Shown piece after piece: positions 34,858 to 43,538 of a stretch of 64,000 nucleotides of DNA. The position numbers were made by a program, and so were the translations under genes. Position 1 is the stretch's first letter. Every line of letters begins with the position of its first letter. The notes under the pieces were generated by a model. It had not been told where the DNA came from and did not search any database. It saw only the letters and a program-made list of their open reading frames with translations. This DNA is from Paeniglutamicibacter kerguelensis (lineage in GTDB: Bacteria > Actinomycetota > Actinomycetes > Actinomycetales > Micrococcaceae): assembly GCF_017876535.1 (NCBI RefSeq), contig NZ_JAGIOF010000001.1, positions 2,914,001-2,978,000 on the forward strand, written 5' to 3'.

Positions 34858-36107
34858 TATGCTCCGATTGCTGTCTGGAATTGGCTGTTGAACTTGGTTT
34901 CTTCATCGGCGCTCAGGCTCCTGAAGACGTGCGCCTTTGCGAGGTCCGTATCGGACGGGAAAATCAGTGGGTTGTTGACCAAACTCGGGTCGATCTTCTC
35001 CATGGCCTCCTTGGCCCCCTGGACCGGTGAAATGAAGTTCACGTACGCCGCGACCTGTGCCGCGATTTCCGGTTCGTAGTAGAAGTCCATGAGTTTTTCC
35101 GCGTTGGCCCTTCGCGGGGAGGCAACCGGAATCATCATGTTGTCGCTCCACAGGGTGCAACCGGCCTCGGGGATGACGAACTCCCATTGGTCGTTGTTCT
35201 CGAAGTTCATCTGCACGATGTCGCCGCTCCAGACGATGCCGGCAATGGCGTCCCCGGAGATGAAGTCCTCCTTGTACGAGTTGCCCTTCACCTGGCGGAT
35301 TTGTCCGTCGTTGATCTGCTTGGCCAGCGTGTCGGTGGCCTTGGTGAATTCGGCGTCGCCCCACGGGCCCGAAATATCCACGCCTTCATCGAGCATGATG
35401 AGGCCAATGGTGTCGCGCATTTCGTCGAGCACCGTGATGCGGCCCTTGAGATCCGGGCTCCAGAGATCCGAAACCGTGCGGAGCCCCTTGGGGTACTTTT
35501 CCTTGTTCCAGGCAATGCCCGCGTAGCCGCTCTGCCAGGTCAGCGAATGCTCGCGTCCCGGGTCGAAGTCGACCTTTTGCAGTGCGGGGAGCAGGTTCTT
35601 GATATTCGGGATGTTGGCGTGGTCGAGTTTCTGCGTGAAGCCCTGGCGAATCATGCGCCCCGCCATCCAGTCGGTCAGGGTGATGATGTCCTGCCCGATG
35701 TCCTGGCCCGCCGAGAGCTGGCCCTGCACCTTGCCGTAGTAGGTGTCGTTTCCGTCGATGTCTTCGACGTAGTGCACATCGATGCCGGTGCGTTTGGTGA
35801 GTTCCTGCAGCGTCGGGTATTTCTTGGTTTTGTCGTCGTAGTCAAGGTAAAGCGTCCAGTTGGCCCAGAATACGTTTTTGTCGGTTGCCGAGACGTCCGT
35901 GACCGCGGGTGCCGTGCCGGCGGCACCGCCGGTGGCCCCGCCACCCGTGCCTCCACCGGTTCCGCAAGCGGCCAAGAGGCCGGCAATGCCCAAGCCTCCG
36001 GCGCCCGCGAGAAGTTTGCGGCGAGACATCTGCATACGTTGAGCCTGGGCGATCAGTGCCCGAACCCCCGGATCACTGGGCAGTTCACGATGGTTTTGAC
36101 TAGACAT
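34857..36107 (-). CDS. potD: Spermidine/putrescine-binding protein PotD, copy 1
   Basis: A 416-residue protein and first gene of the polyamine operon. Tat signal SRRKLLAGAGGLGIAGLLAACG near residues 28-49 with lipobox; then a Gly/Ala/Thr linker and the binding fold (FWANWTLYLDYDD, SGDAIAGIVWSGDIVQMNFEN). ATG 36107 has GGGGA 8 bases upstream; the frame extends to 36188 but without a better site. Two almost adjacent copies suggest ligands of different chain length or affinity for one channel. Confidence 0.9.
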   Translation of the reverse strand: MSSQNHRELPSDPGVRALIAQAQRMQMSRRKLLAGAGGLGIAGLLAACGTGGGTGGGATGGAAGTAPAVTDVSATDKNVFWANWTLYLDYDDKTKKYPTLQELTKRTGIDVHYVEDIDGNDTYYGKVQGQLSAGQDIGQDIITLTDWMAGRMIRQGFTQKLDHANIPNIKNLLPALQKVDFDPGREHSLTWQSGYAGIAWNKEKYPKGLRTVSDLWSPDLKGRITVLDEMRDTIGLIMLDEGVDISGPWGDAEFTKATDTLAKQINDGQIRQVKGNSYKEDFISGDAIAGIVWSGDIVQMNFENNDQWEFVIPEAGCTLWSDNMMIPVASPRRANAEKLMDFYYEPEIAAQVAAYVNFISPVQGAKEAMEKIDPSLVNNPLIFPSDTDLAKAHVFRSLSADEETKFNSQFQTAIGA

Positions 36108-36182
36108 GGCCGGATTCCCCTTCAGCTGATGCTGCATACACGACTGTCCATGCCACTCGTGACATACACCACAAAGAACATG

Positions 36183-36219
36183 TGACATGGATCATGTCAG
36201 GAAATCCGTTTTCTGACAA
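36183..36219 (-). promoter_or_regulatory. Promoter of the polyamine operon overlapped by a perfect dyad
   Basis: On the minus strand TTGTCA (36219-36214), a 17-base spacer and CATGAT (36196-36191) form a plausible promoter. The dyad TGACATG-GAT-CATGTCA (36183-36199) has perfect 7-base arms and covers the -10 box. This suits repression, possibly by the divergent Lrp-type regulator or by another factor. Confidence 0.55.
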
Positions 36220-36381
36220 TAGTTTTCGACTGATTTGCTTTCCTATCGAACGAAATCCATTGCACAAGACCCCTTCCACAACTGATTCCCTCGGGATACG
36301 CTCTAGTGAAGCGATGTGGTGCCCACCATGTTGAAAGTTTTCAGTGCTATCCAGATGGCTCGATCAGGAGGTCGATAAGCA

Positions 36382-36861
36382 GTGACCCACTCCGCGCACA
36401 CCGGCGCCGGCAACGGATTCACCATGGACGCCACGTCCAAGGCGATCATTGAGCAATTGCAGGAAGACGGGCGCCGTTCCTACGCGTCCGTCGGCAAGGC
36501 CGTTGGCCTAAGCGAAGCCGCGGTGCGTCAGCGGGTCCAAAAACTCGTCGACAGCAAGGTCATGCAGGTAGTGGCGGTCACCGATCCACTACAGCTTGGT
36601 TTCAAGCGGCAGGCCATGCTTGGCATTCGATCCACCGGCGACATCATCGCCACGGCGGATCGGATTTCGGCCCTCCCGGAGGTCGACTACTGCGTTGTGG
36701 TCGCCGGACCTTCGGACATCATTGCGGAAGTCATTTGCGCCAATGATGAGGACCTACTTCGTATCATCACTGAAATTCGAGCCATCGAGGGCGTACGTGA
36801 AACGGAAACGTTCATGTACCTCTCGTTGCGTAAACAGGAATACAACTGGGGTACCCGATGA
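36382..36861 (+). CDS. Lrp/AsnC family transcriptional regulator
   Basis: A 159-residue regulator: HTH in SKAIIEQLQEDGRRSYASVGKAVGLSEAAVRQRVQKLVD (residues 18-56), then a RAM/ligand-binding beta domain (EVDYCVVVAGPSDIIAEVICAN, VRETETFMYLSL). GTG 36382 has AGGAGG 9 bases upstream. Its stop overlaps the aminotransferase start as ATGA. It diverges from the polyamine importer, so it probably controls uptake and breakdown of polyamines or a related amine. Confidence 0.9.
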   Translation: MTHSAHTGAGNGFTMDATSKAIIEQLQEDGRRSYASVGKAVGLSEAAVRQRVQKLVDSKVMQVVAVTDPLQLGFKRQAMLGIRSTGDIIATADRISALPEVDYCVVVAGPSDIIAEVICANDEDLLRIITEIRAIEGVRETETFMYLSLRKQEYNWGTR

Positions 36862-38249
36862 GCATTGTCAACACCACTCCGCGTGGCACCGATCGCCAGA
36901 TCGCAGCCCGCGACCACCTATGGATGCATATGGCCCGATATTCTCCGCTGGAGAACGGCGCCCGCGTCCCGATCATTACCCGCGGCGAGGGCCACACCCT
37001 CTGGGACGACCAGGGCAAGAGCTACATCGACGGCCTGGCGGGCCTGTTTGTGGTCAACGCCGGCCACGGCCGCGCCGAATTGGCAGAGGTTGCGGCAAAG
37101 CAGGCCGAAAAGCTCGCTTTCATGCCGCTGTGGTCCTACGGCCACGAACCGGCAATCGACCTGGCGGAGCGCCTGGCGCACTACGCCCCGGGCGACCTGA
37201 ACCGCGTCTTCTTCACCACCGGCGGCGGCGAAGCCGTCGAGTCGGCCTTCAAGCTTGCCAAGCAGTACTTCAAGCTGAAGGGCCAGCCGGGCAAGCACAA
37301 GGTCATTTCCCGAGCGCTCGCCTACCACGGCACCCCGCAGGGCGCCTTGGCCATCACCTCGCTTCCGGGCATGAAGACCCCGTTCGAGCCGCTGGTGCCG
37401 GGAACGTTCCGCGTGCCGAACACCAACTTCTACCGCGCCCCGGACCAGTTCGAGGACAACGAGAAGGACTTCGGCCTGTGGGCCGCGGAACGCATCCGCG
37501 AGGCCATCGAGTTCGAGGGTGCCGAGTCCGTTGCTGCCGTGTTCCTGGAGCCGGTGCAGAACTCCGGCGGCTGCTTCCCGCCACCGCCGGGCTACTTCCA
37601 GCGCGTGCGTGAAATCTGCGACGAGTACGACGTGCTGTTGGTATCGGATGAGGTCATCTGCGCCTTCGGCCGCATCGGATCGATGTTCGCCTGCGACGAC
37701 TTCGGCTACGTGCCGGACATCATCACCTGCGCCAAGGGCATCACCAGCGGCTACTCTCCGCTTGGCGCAATGATCGCCTCGGAGAAGCTGTTCGAACCGT
37801 TCAAGCATGGCGACACCACGTTCTACCACGGCTACACCTTCGGCGGACACCCTGTCTCCACCGCGGTTGCCATGGCCAACCTGGACATCTTCGAACGCGA
37901 GGGCCTGAACCAGCGGGTGAAGGACAACGCACCGATCTTCAAGTCGACCCTGGAGAAGCTCAAGGACCTGCCGATCGTCGGCGACGTCCGCGGCGCCGGC
38001 TACTTCTACGGCATCGAGCTGGTCAAGGACAAGGAAACCAAGGAGACGTTCAACGACGACGAGTCCGAGCGCCTGCTGCGCGGTTTCCTCTCCACGGCCC
38101 TCTACGACGCCGGGCTGTACTGCCGCGCCGATGACCGCGGCGACCCCGTCATCCAGCTGGCGCCGCCGCTGACGGTGGGCCCGCCGGAGTTCGACAAGAT
38201 CGAGTCGATCCTGCGTTCGGTGCTGACCGAGGCGGAGAACCACCTCTAA
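36858..38249 (+). CDS. Class III PLP-dependent aminotransferase (polyamine/omega-amino acid type)
   Basis: A 463-residue enzyme of the class III (omega) aminotransferase fold. PLP-contacting features are TTGGGEAVESAFKLA (near 115-130), the DEVICAFGRIG segment with the Asp that binds the pyridine nitrogen (near 258-268), and the Schiff-base Lys in CAKGITSGYSPLGA (near 294). Family relatives act on putrescine, cadaverine or beta-alanine with pyruvate. Coupling to the Lrp gene and divergence from the Pot operon favour a polyamine substrate. A strong terminator follows. Confidence 0.9.
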   Translation: MSIVNTTPRGTDRQIAARDHLWMHMARYSPLENGARVPIITRGEGHTLWDDQGKSYIDGLAGLFVVNAGHGRAELAEVAAKQAEKLAFMPLWSYGHEPAIDLAERLAHYAPGDLNRVFFTTGGGEAVESAFKLAKQYFKLKGQPGKHKVISRALAYHGTPQGALAITSLPGMKTPFEPLVPGTFRVPNTNFYRAPDQFEDNEKDFGLWAAERIREAIEFEGAESVAAVFLEPVQNSGGCFPPPPGYFQRVREICDEYDVLLVSDEVICAFGRIGSMFACDDFGYVPDIITCAKGITSGYSPLGAMIASEKLFEPFKHGDTTFYHGYTFGGHPVSTAVAMANLDIFEREGLNQRVKDNAPIFKSTLEKLKDLPIVGDVRGAGYFYGIELVKDKETKETFNDDESERLLRGFLSTALYDAGLYCRADDRGDPVIQLAPPLTVGPPEFDKIESILRSVLTEAENHL

Positions 38250-38270
38250 GGGGAATTCGCGTTATGCGGT

Positions 38271-38313
38271 GATTGGGTGGCGGTGAAGAAATTCACCGCC
38301 ACCCAATCCTTTT
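38271..38313 (+). terminator. Terminator of the Lrp-aminotransferase operon
   Basis: Perfect 17-base arms (38271-38287 and 38292-38308) with loop GAAA are followed by CTTTT. The left arm reads GATTGGGTGGCGGTGAA. Strong intrinsic terminator 21 bases after the stop. Confidence 0.92.
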
Positions 38314-38448
38314 GGGCCGGGAATGACTGCGCGTCCGGCGCGTGCCTTGGCACGGCTCATTGCTTCGGGCTCCCCCGTCGTGTTGAATGTTCCGACACCA
38401 GGCTCGGGAACGATGAGAGTGCCAGACGCAGAGAAAGCCGGAACCGAC

Positions 38449-38727
38449 ATGGAAACGAACGACTCCCCGCGATTCTCCCCCGGCCAGGCTTCGGCCAACC
38501 CCGCCCACAAGCAGCCTGGCAGGAAACTCCGCACATTCCTGCTGGCCATCGCGATCATGACGCTCGCCTTTGCCGTCTTCAGCATCTTTGCGTCAACCGT
38601 GGGAACGTCGGACAATTCCCCCTATGCCGAGAGTTCCCTGCTCACCTGGATCACGCTGCCTTCGTTCCTGCTCGGCTTTGTGTACCTGGCCTTGTATTTT
38701 CTCGTTCGCCGACGCCAAGCACGGTAA
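38449..38727 (+). CDS. Small membrane protein, unknown
   Basis: A 92-residue protein with two helices (RTFLLAIAIMTLAFAVFSIFA and WITLPSFLLGFVYLALYFLV) and a basic C-terminus (RRRQAR). The first 25 residues are polar. I chose ATG 38449 (METNDS), though the frame is open from 38323; an earlier ATG at 38413 is also possible. I do not recognise a family. Confidence 0.55.
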   Translation: METNDSPRFSPGQASANPAHKQPGRKLRTFLLAIAIMTLAFAVFSIFASTVGTSDNSPYAESSLLTWITLPSFLLGFVYLALYFLVRRRQAR

Positions 38728-39293
38728 TCCAGCAAGGCCCGGCGGAATACGCCAAGAGCCGTTCCGGGTCTCCGCTGTCTGCATCCTCCGGATGCCGGGG
38801 CGCGGTGGCGCGGTTTCCGAGGCATGGCCAACCCCTCGGAATCGAGACTTCCCAGTCTGCCGTCTGTTCCTGCCCACCCCGTGGGGCGGGCACTCACGAG
38901 CACGACGCCGAAGGTTCCGACCCAAAGCATCTGGTCAACGTCGTTGAGTTCCCCGACGGTCGTGGACAGTACCGCGGAAAAAATCATCGGACCCAGCGAG
39001 GCCAGCAGCATCTCCAGGATGAGTCCCGCAAAAACCAACATGAACTGGCGATGCCGGCTTTTCCCTTCGAGGCTGGCCATTGGTTGGTTCCACCGGAGCC
39101 GTCATCCGGGTGCATCCCACCTATCGCAAATGTCAGTCGCAGAGGGTCCGCTCCGAGATCCCGGGCATGGGTGTGGTCCTTTGAAGGACCGGGTATTTGC
39201 CCGGCACCATGGGACAACACCCACCAATACCTGCCGTTGGCACTTCAGGAAACAACGGCTTTCGTCGGCTCCACGGCAGGCCCACAGCTCCGC
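38728..39293. other. Stretch without an intact gene; holds an MFS remnant
   Basis: The only protein-like segment is the fragment at 38876-39080 on the minus strand. The rest has no recognisable coding sequence, RNA or repeat. It reads as a decaying region between an orphan membrane gene and the cupin gene. Confidence 0.5.
38876..39080 (-). pseudogene. Remnant of an MFS drug-efflux transporter (DHA2-like), N-terminus only
   Basis: From ATG 39080 the frame reads QFMLVFAGLILEMLLASLG, then MIFSAVLSTTVGELNDVDQM and LWVGTFGVVL, which is the conserved first helix and loop of 14-helix MFS exporters (normally [29 protein letters not shown]-like). After about 65 residues homology stops and the frame runs into unrelated sequence. 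The acidic residue normally after LASL is replaced by Gly. It is a fragment, not a working gene. Confidence 0.6.
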
Positions 39294-39587
39294 CTACTTC
39301 AGCTCGATTTCCACAAACACGAACTCGGTATCCGCGGCATTGACGACGTTGTGTTCGTTGCCTGCAACCCGCGTGTACGAAACGCCGGCGGTCAGTTCGT
39401 TGACCACAACCCCTTCGCGGGTTTCCAGAACCAGTTCACCGGTGGTCATGGGAACCACCACATAGTCGGTCGGGTGGACATGCCAACCGGTTTCGGTGCC
39501 GGGCGCAAAGCGCCATTCGGTGACCCGAACGCGCTCATTGTCGATCTGGAGCGTGGCAATTGCAGGGGTGCGTGTCGTGGGTTTCAT
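39294..39587 (-). CDS. Small cupin domain protein
   Basis: A 97-residue single-domain cupin. Motif 1 is WHVHPTDYVVVPMTTGELVLE near residues 34-54 with two metal-type histidines and motif 2 is GVSYTRVAGNEHNVVNAADTEFVFVEIEL. ATG 39587 has AGGAAG close upstream. The frame is open far upstream but that part is unlike coding sequence. Function cannot be assigned; such small cupins often bind metal and may act as enzymes or sensors. Confidence 0.8.
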   Translation of the reverse strand: MKPTTRTPAIATLQIDNERVRVTEWRFAPGTETGWHVHPTDYVVVPMTTGELVLETREGVVVNELTAGVSYTRVAGNEHNVVNAADTEFVFVEIELK

Positions 39588-39845
39588 CTGGCTTCCTGGC
39601 TGTCGTTGAGTACGCCAAACATGCATGCGGCCTGCATCGTTTGAAGCGGATGGCACCAGGGGAGGTGCCACAGTTTCATCGTGGCAGCGGACCGATCCAA
39701 CGCCAAGAAGATGACACAGCCCCTTCAGGGCATGCCGGCTTTCCCTCCGCGCTGCCCGCTGGGCTTGAAGTTCCTTGTACCGCCACACGTTCTCGCATAG
39801 GGTCGCCAGTACGAAGCCTGCCAAGACCAAGGAATGGACTGTTCG

Positions 39846-40346
39846 ATGATGGAAGCACCCACGGGAATCCTGAAAGACGATGAACTTGATTTGATCCGCG
39901 AGGTCGAAGCCGAGCGCATGGAGTTGCTTGATGAAGACGAACTTCTGGCGCTGCACAAGCGTGTGCGCCGCGCCCGCAAGAAACACACAAAGAACTATAG
40001 GCGGCTTGCTGCCGCCGGGGTTGTGGAGGAAGGCGCCCGGGGAACCGCCCGTCCGCGTCACGGCAAGGCCGCACAGCGTGCGGAGATCTTTGAAGAGGCG
40101 CTGTCCCGAGTCAGCAACAGACTCGCTGCCGTCGCACAGGAAACCTACGAGGCTCTGAAGGCCGAACGGCTGGAGCGCGCCGCAGCAGGAAAGTCCTCGG
40201 GACCCCATGGCTCAACGGGCCCCGCAGCCGGAGGAGTTGGACCCGGACGTGCCGCCGAGCACCAGACGTCCCCGGGAACGAAGAAGAAGCAGGCCTCCTC
40301 GCAGGCCGCCGGCGCCAAGCGCCAGGCCAAGCGGGATTCCAAGTAG
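39846..40346 (+). CDS. Hypothetical charged protein with alanine/lysine-rich tail
   Basis: A 166-residue soluble protein. The first 110 residues are strongly charged and probably helical (ILKDDELDLIREVEAERMEL, ELLALHKRVRRARKKHTKNY), possibly a coiled coil. The C-terminal 55 residues are low complexity (G, S, A, K, Q). I chose ATG 39846 because AAGGA lies 12 bases upstream; ATG 39834 sits on top of that site. No family recognised. A perfect long palindrome follows 8 bases after the stop. Confidence 0.7.
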   Translation: MMEAPTGILKDDELDLIREVEAERMELLDEDELLALHKRVRRARKKHTKNYRRLAAAGVVEEGARGTARPRHGKAAQRAEIFEEALSRVSNRLAAVAQETYEALKAERLERAAAGKSSGPHGSTGPAAGGVGPGRAAEHQTSPGTKKKQASSQAAGAKRQAKRDSK

Positions 40347-40353
40347 ACCAACC

Positions 40354-40405
40354 GCACGAAGCCAGGGTCGGGGACATTCACAGTGAATGTCCCCGACCCT
40401 GGCTT
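40354..40405. repeat. 47-base perfect palindrome, copy 1 of an intergenic repeat
   Basis: Arms 40359-40381 and 40383-40405 are perfect 23-base inverted copies around a single A. The left half starts AAGCCAGGGTCGGGGACATT. The 27-base left segment (40354-40380) recurs at 53635-53661 with two differences. It follows the stop of the previous gene by 8-12 bases, so it may serve as terminator; the shared sequence argues for a mobile or amplified element. Confidence 0.75.
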
Positions 40406-40541
40406 GTGAATTCCGGATACGGAGAACGGCATGCTGGTCCTACGAATGCTTCCGTGTCCATGCCGCTGGCATCTCAAAGAAGCAATGAGCGTCGAAAAAC
40501 AGGCTCGTCCGGGTGGCGGCTTCAACCCTGCAGACTGCAGG

Positions 40542-41765
40542 TCAGTGACCGGAACCCAGTAATGCCCGCAAGGACGCGATGGCGGCCCGCACTCCCGTTT
40601 CCAGCGTTGGTTCGATGACCGGGCCGAAGAACGGCGAGTGGTTGACCGGCGGCGTTCCACTGGACAAATCGAAGCCACCGAACATCCAGTAAACAGAGGG
40701 AACACCGATCGAATCGGCAAGATGTCCGAAGTCCTCGCTGCCCATCGAAGGCGCGGCGTCGTGCACGGCATCGGGGCCGAGTTCTTGGCTCAGGGCCTCG
40801 ACGATTCGTGCGGTGGCCGCCGGGTCGTTGTAGCAGCGCGGGAAGGTATAGATTTCTTCGATCGTTGGTTCCGGTGCTGCGGAGGCGAGCGCCTCCGCAG
40901 CAATGATTCGCCGCACTGCTGCAAGCACCTGGTCCCTGGTGTCCTGCGTGAAGGTGCGGATGTTCAACGTGAATTCCGCGCGATCCGGAATGATGTTTTC
41001 CTTCAGTCCCGCATGGAACGTGCCGCTGGTGACCACTGCCGGGGTCAAGGGGTCCAACTCACGCGACACGATGGTCTGGAGCCGGGTGATCATATGCGCT
41101 CCAAGCACAATCGGATCGATGCTCGTTTGCGGTTGCGAGCCATGGGATTGGCGTCCGAACACCGTCACGCGCAGGGCATCCGCCATTGCCATCGCCGTAC
41201 CGGTGGAAATGTTGATGTGGCCTGCCTGCAGCGGCATGACGTGCTGGCCCAGAACCACCTCGGGGCGAGGAGCCTTCTCCCACAATCCGTCCTGCACCAT
41301 AGCCCGGGCACCCGAAGCGGTTTCTTCGCCAGGCTGGAAGAGCATCACCAGCGTGCCGGACCAGGTATCGGTCTCGCGGGCAAGGACCTTGGCTGCCGTA
41401 AGCGCCGCGGTGATGTGCGTGTCGTGCCCGCACCCGTGCATTACCGGAACCGTCGTCCCGTCCTCCATGGTGCCGGTGGCATGGCTTGAATAGTCCAGCC
41501 CGGTATCTTCCAGGATGGGCAGCCCGTCGGTGTCGGCGCGGAACGCCACCACCGGCCCCGGTCCGTTGCGCAGGATGCCCACCACGCCGGTGCCGCCGCA
41601 TCCGAAGTTTTCGATGCCTAATGTCGTCAGCTCGGCAGCAATGAACGCAGTGGTGCGATGCTCCTGCATGGAGAGCTCGGGGTTCGCATGCAAGTGGCGG
41701 TACGTCTCGTGCATGGCAAGGGTATCGGCATCGCTGAGCAACTGCCGGGTGGTTGTTTCTGACAT
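40542..41765 (-). CDS. M20 family amidohydrolase (aminoacylase/HipO-like)
   Basis: A 407-residue zinc hydrolase of the M20D group that removes N-acyl groups from amino acids or hydrolyses related amides. Motifs: FRADTDGLPILEDTG near 75-90, MHGCGHDTHITAALTAA near 110-126 (metal ligands Cys/His), FQPGEETASGAR near 143-155 (catalytic Glu), and SEDFGHLAD near 354. The upstream gene ends 2 bases before its ATG, so it is the last of three minus-strand genes with two membrane proteins that may supply its substrate. Confidence 0.9.
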   Translation of the reverse strand: MSETTTRQLLSDADTLAMHETYRHLHANPELSMQEHRTTAFIAAELTTLGIENFGCGGTGVVGILRNGPGPVVAFRADTDGLPILEDTGLDYSSHATGTMEDGTTVPVMHGCGHDTHITAALTAAKVLARETDTWSGTLVMLFQPGEETASGARAMVQDGLWEKAPRPEVVLGQHVMPLQAGHINISTGTAMAMADALRVTVFGRQSHGSQPQTSIDPIVLGAHMITRLQTIVSRELDPLTPAVVTSGTFHAGLKENIIPDRAEFTLNIRTFTQDTRDQVLAAVRRIIAAEALASAAPEPTIEEIYTFPRCYNDPAATARIVEALSQELGPDAVHDAAPSMGSEDFGHLADSIGVPSVYWMFGGFDLSSGTPPVNHSPFFGPVIEPTLETGVRAAIASLRALLGSGH

Positions 41766-41767
41766 GT

Positions 41768-42524
41768 CTAGCCAACCTCTTCTTCAATGGGGGTTCGGGG
41801 TGCTTCTTCGGCTTCCACGGTGTGGTCCTCGTTGCGGTTGCGCAGGAACCATGAAAGCAGCACGGTTCCAAGCACCGTGATTGCCGTGGCGAACATGGCG
41901 ACCTTTGGGGCTGCCGGGATCACCAGGAACTGCACGGCCAGGGCCAGTGCGACGGCGAAAAGCGTCGGTCGCACCCTCTTCATCGTGACGATGCACTGCA
42001 CGAGCACCGCGCCCATGAGCGCCGGCAGGATATACAGGCGGGCGACCTCGATCAATGCCGGCGGGATTCGGCTCATCAGCCAGGTGCCCAAGAGCCCGAC
42101 GAAGATCAGCAGGGAGCTCAGGTGGACAGTCGCGGCGCCGCAGATGGCCATGACCGCGGCAAGATCCCCCCCGTTTGGTGCCGGGGCGGGCATTGATGCT
42201 CGATTGGGCGACGATGGCCGCAGGGAGCAGCTTGTTGGAAATGTTGCCGATCATGAACGCCTGGTACATGGCGGCCGAGCCCAGGATCGGGAAGTAGGTC
42301 AGGGGCTCGACGATCCAAAAAACGCCGAAGGTCGCTGCCACCGCCAGGAACGCTATCCAGATCTGGGAGGAGGAGATGTCCAGTCCACCGAACACCACCA
42401 GATAGACGGGACCGATCAGGGAAAGAACCAACCCGGCGATCATGGTGATGCGTCCCCATCGGGACGTTGCGGACTCGAACGCCACCATGCCTGCATCGGC
42501 ACGTGTCAGAGATTGCGTACTCAT
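41768..42524 (-). pseudogene. Membrane protein gene split by a one-base frameshift in a G7 tract
   Basis: ATG 42524 opens a frame with a polar start and helices ITMIAGLVLSLIGPVYLVVF, IWIAFLAVAATFGVFWIV and AAIVAQ, which turns into nonsense after residue 115. The next frame, to TAG 41768, encodes helices (SSLLIFVGLLGTWLM, ARLYILPALMGAVLVQ, VALALAVQFLVIPAA, ATAITVLGTVLLSWFL) and a normal acidic C-terminus. The switch point is a run of seven C (42166-42172; G7 on the coding strand). With six, the protein would be an intact 251 residues. Possible phase-variable or sequencing artefact. Neighbours: a DUF5058 gene before and the M20 hydrolase after. Confidence 0.75.
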
Positions 42525-42551
42525 GATGTCATTCCTTTCGTATGGCGGAGG

Positions 42552-43298
42552 CTAGGAGGTGTGGGCGACGAAGGCGACGGCGATGGCCACAATGATGGCG
42601 AAGCCGAGAGCCCATTCCTTGAGCCAGTTGGCCCGCAGGATCTTGGCGAGGAACAGGCAGCCGGCCATGACCGCGGCTGACACCAGAAGCGTGATGAAGT
42701 GGATCCCCGATTTGGGCATCTCGGCGATCGAGAGCATTGAGAAGGCACCGAGCAAGGCGGCGGCGGGAATGATCGCCATGGCCGCCGGATTTACCTGGGC
42801 CAGGCGCTTGCCTCCACGCTTCAGGATCGGGGTCAGCAGCAACGTGGCCAGCATCCACATGCCGCCGGACAGACTCATGGCCATGAATGCAACCGCAAAG
42901 ACCTGCTGGGTGTAGTCGGCACCTCCCAGGGTGGCGCCCATGGATGTGGCGGCAATGCCGGCGGAAGCAGTTTCGGTGGCAGCGGAACCGATCAACCCGA
43001 TGCGCACCAGCACTGCCGGGGTGCCAAACAGTGCCAGCAGGGCGATCGCCACCAGAACCACTGCAAGCGAGGGGCCGATCGACGCCACGGCGCCCGCGCG
43101 AAACGCCCCGGTCAGTTCGGAGGCCGGCATGCCGATTTCCGGGGCGGTCCGCCGGGCCGCCTTCACGTATATGAACGTCTGGATGAAGATCACCGCGAAA
43201 ACGCCGAGTGCGCAAATCCAGACGAGCGGGGAATTCGCAACGGCGAGTATGTCGGTGGAGCCGGCTGCCGCCGGAATTGGAACTCGAAGTGTGTGCAT
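42552..43298 (-). CDS. DUF5058 family membrane protein
   Basis: A 248-residue protein with about six or seven helices (WICALGVFAVIFIQTFIYV, LAVVLVAIALLALFGTPAVL, MAIIPAAALLGAFSML, LLVSAAVMAGCLFLA, GFAIIVAIAVAFVA). The segment LIGSAATETASAGIAATSMG near 105-125 is glycine/serine-rich like a substrate path. DUF5058 proteins occur next to M20 hydrolases, so a transporter role with the following membrane gene is likely but unproven. ATG 43298 has GAGGAG upstream; the frame is open to 43502. Confidence 0.8.
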   Translation of the reverse strand: MHTLRVPIPAAAGSTDILAVANSPLVWICALGVFAVIFIQTFIYVKAARRTAPEIGMPASELTGAFRAGAVASIGPSLAVVLVAIALLALFGTPAVLVRIGLIGSAATETASAGIAATSMGATLGGADYTQQVFAVAFMAMSLSGGMWMLATLLLTPILKRGGKRLAQVNPAAMAIIPAAALLGAFSMLSIAEMPKSGIHFITLLVSAAVMAGCLFLAKILRANWLKEWALGFAIIVAIAVAFVAHTS

Positions 43299-43408
43299 GG
43301 GCCAAAACTCCTCATAAATGTGAGCCGGATTACAAATACGACTTCGCTGTGGCACAACTTTCCGGCTTATTCGCCGCAAATGGCAAGGGATTCGTGAAAC
43401 CGCCACAA

Positions 43409-43420
43409 AAATGGCCATTT
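43409..43420. promoter_or_regulatory. 12-base palindrome between DUF5058 and amidase genes
   Basis: AAATGGCCATTT is a perfect palindrome, with a further half-site AAATGGC at 43378-43384. It sits between two divergent starts, where an operator is expected. The two-domain Lrp regulator at 44999-45955 is the natural candidate. Confidence 0.35.
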
Positions 43421-43538
43421 CCCCCAAAATCACCCTAGTTTCAGGATTGACTTCCCCGGCTTCCACGGGCGGAGCACACTGTGAAGCACGAGACATCGCC
43501 AAGCGGGCGTGGCGTCAGGAAGAGAAACGAGGAAACAC

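Noticed and set aside
38622..39080. Intact 152-residue MFS-like protein
   Set aside because: Only the first 65 residues resemble an MFS protein; the rest is low-complexity and antisense to other sequence, so I call it a remnant.
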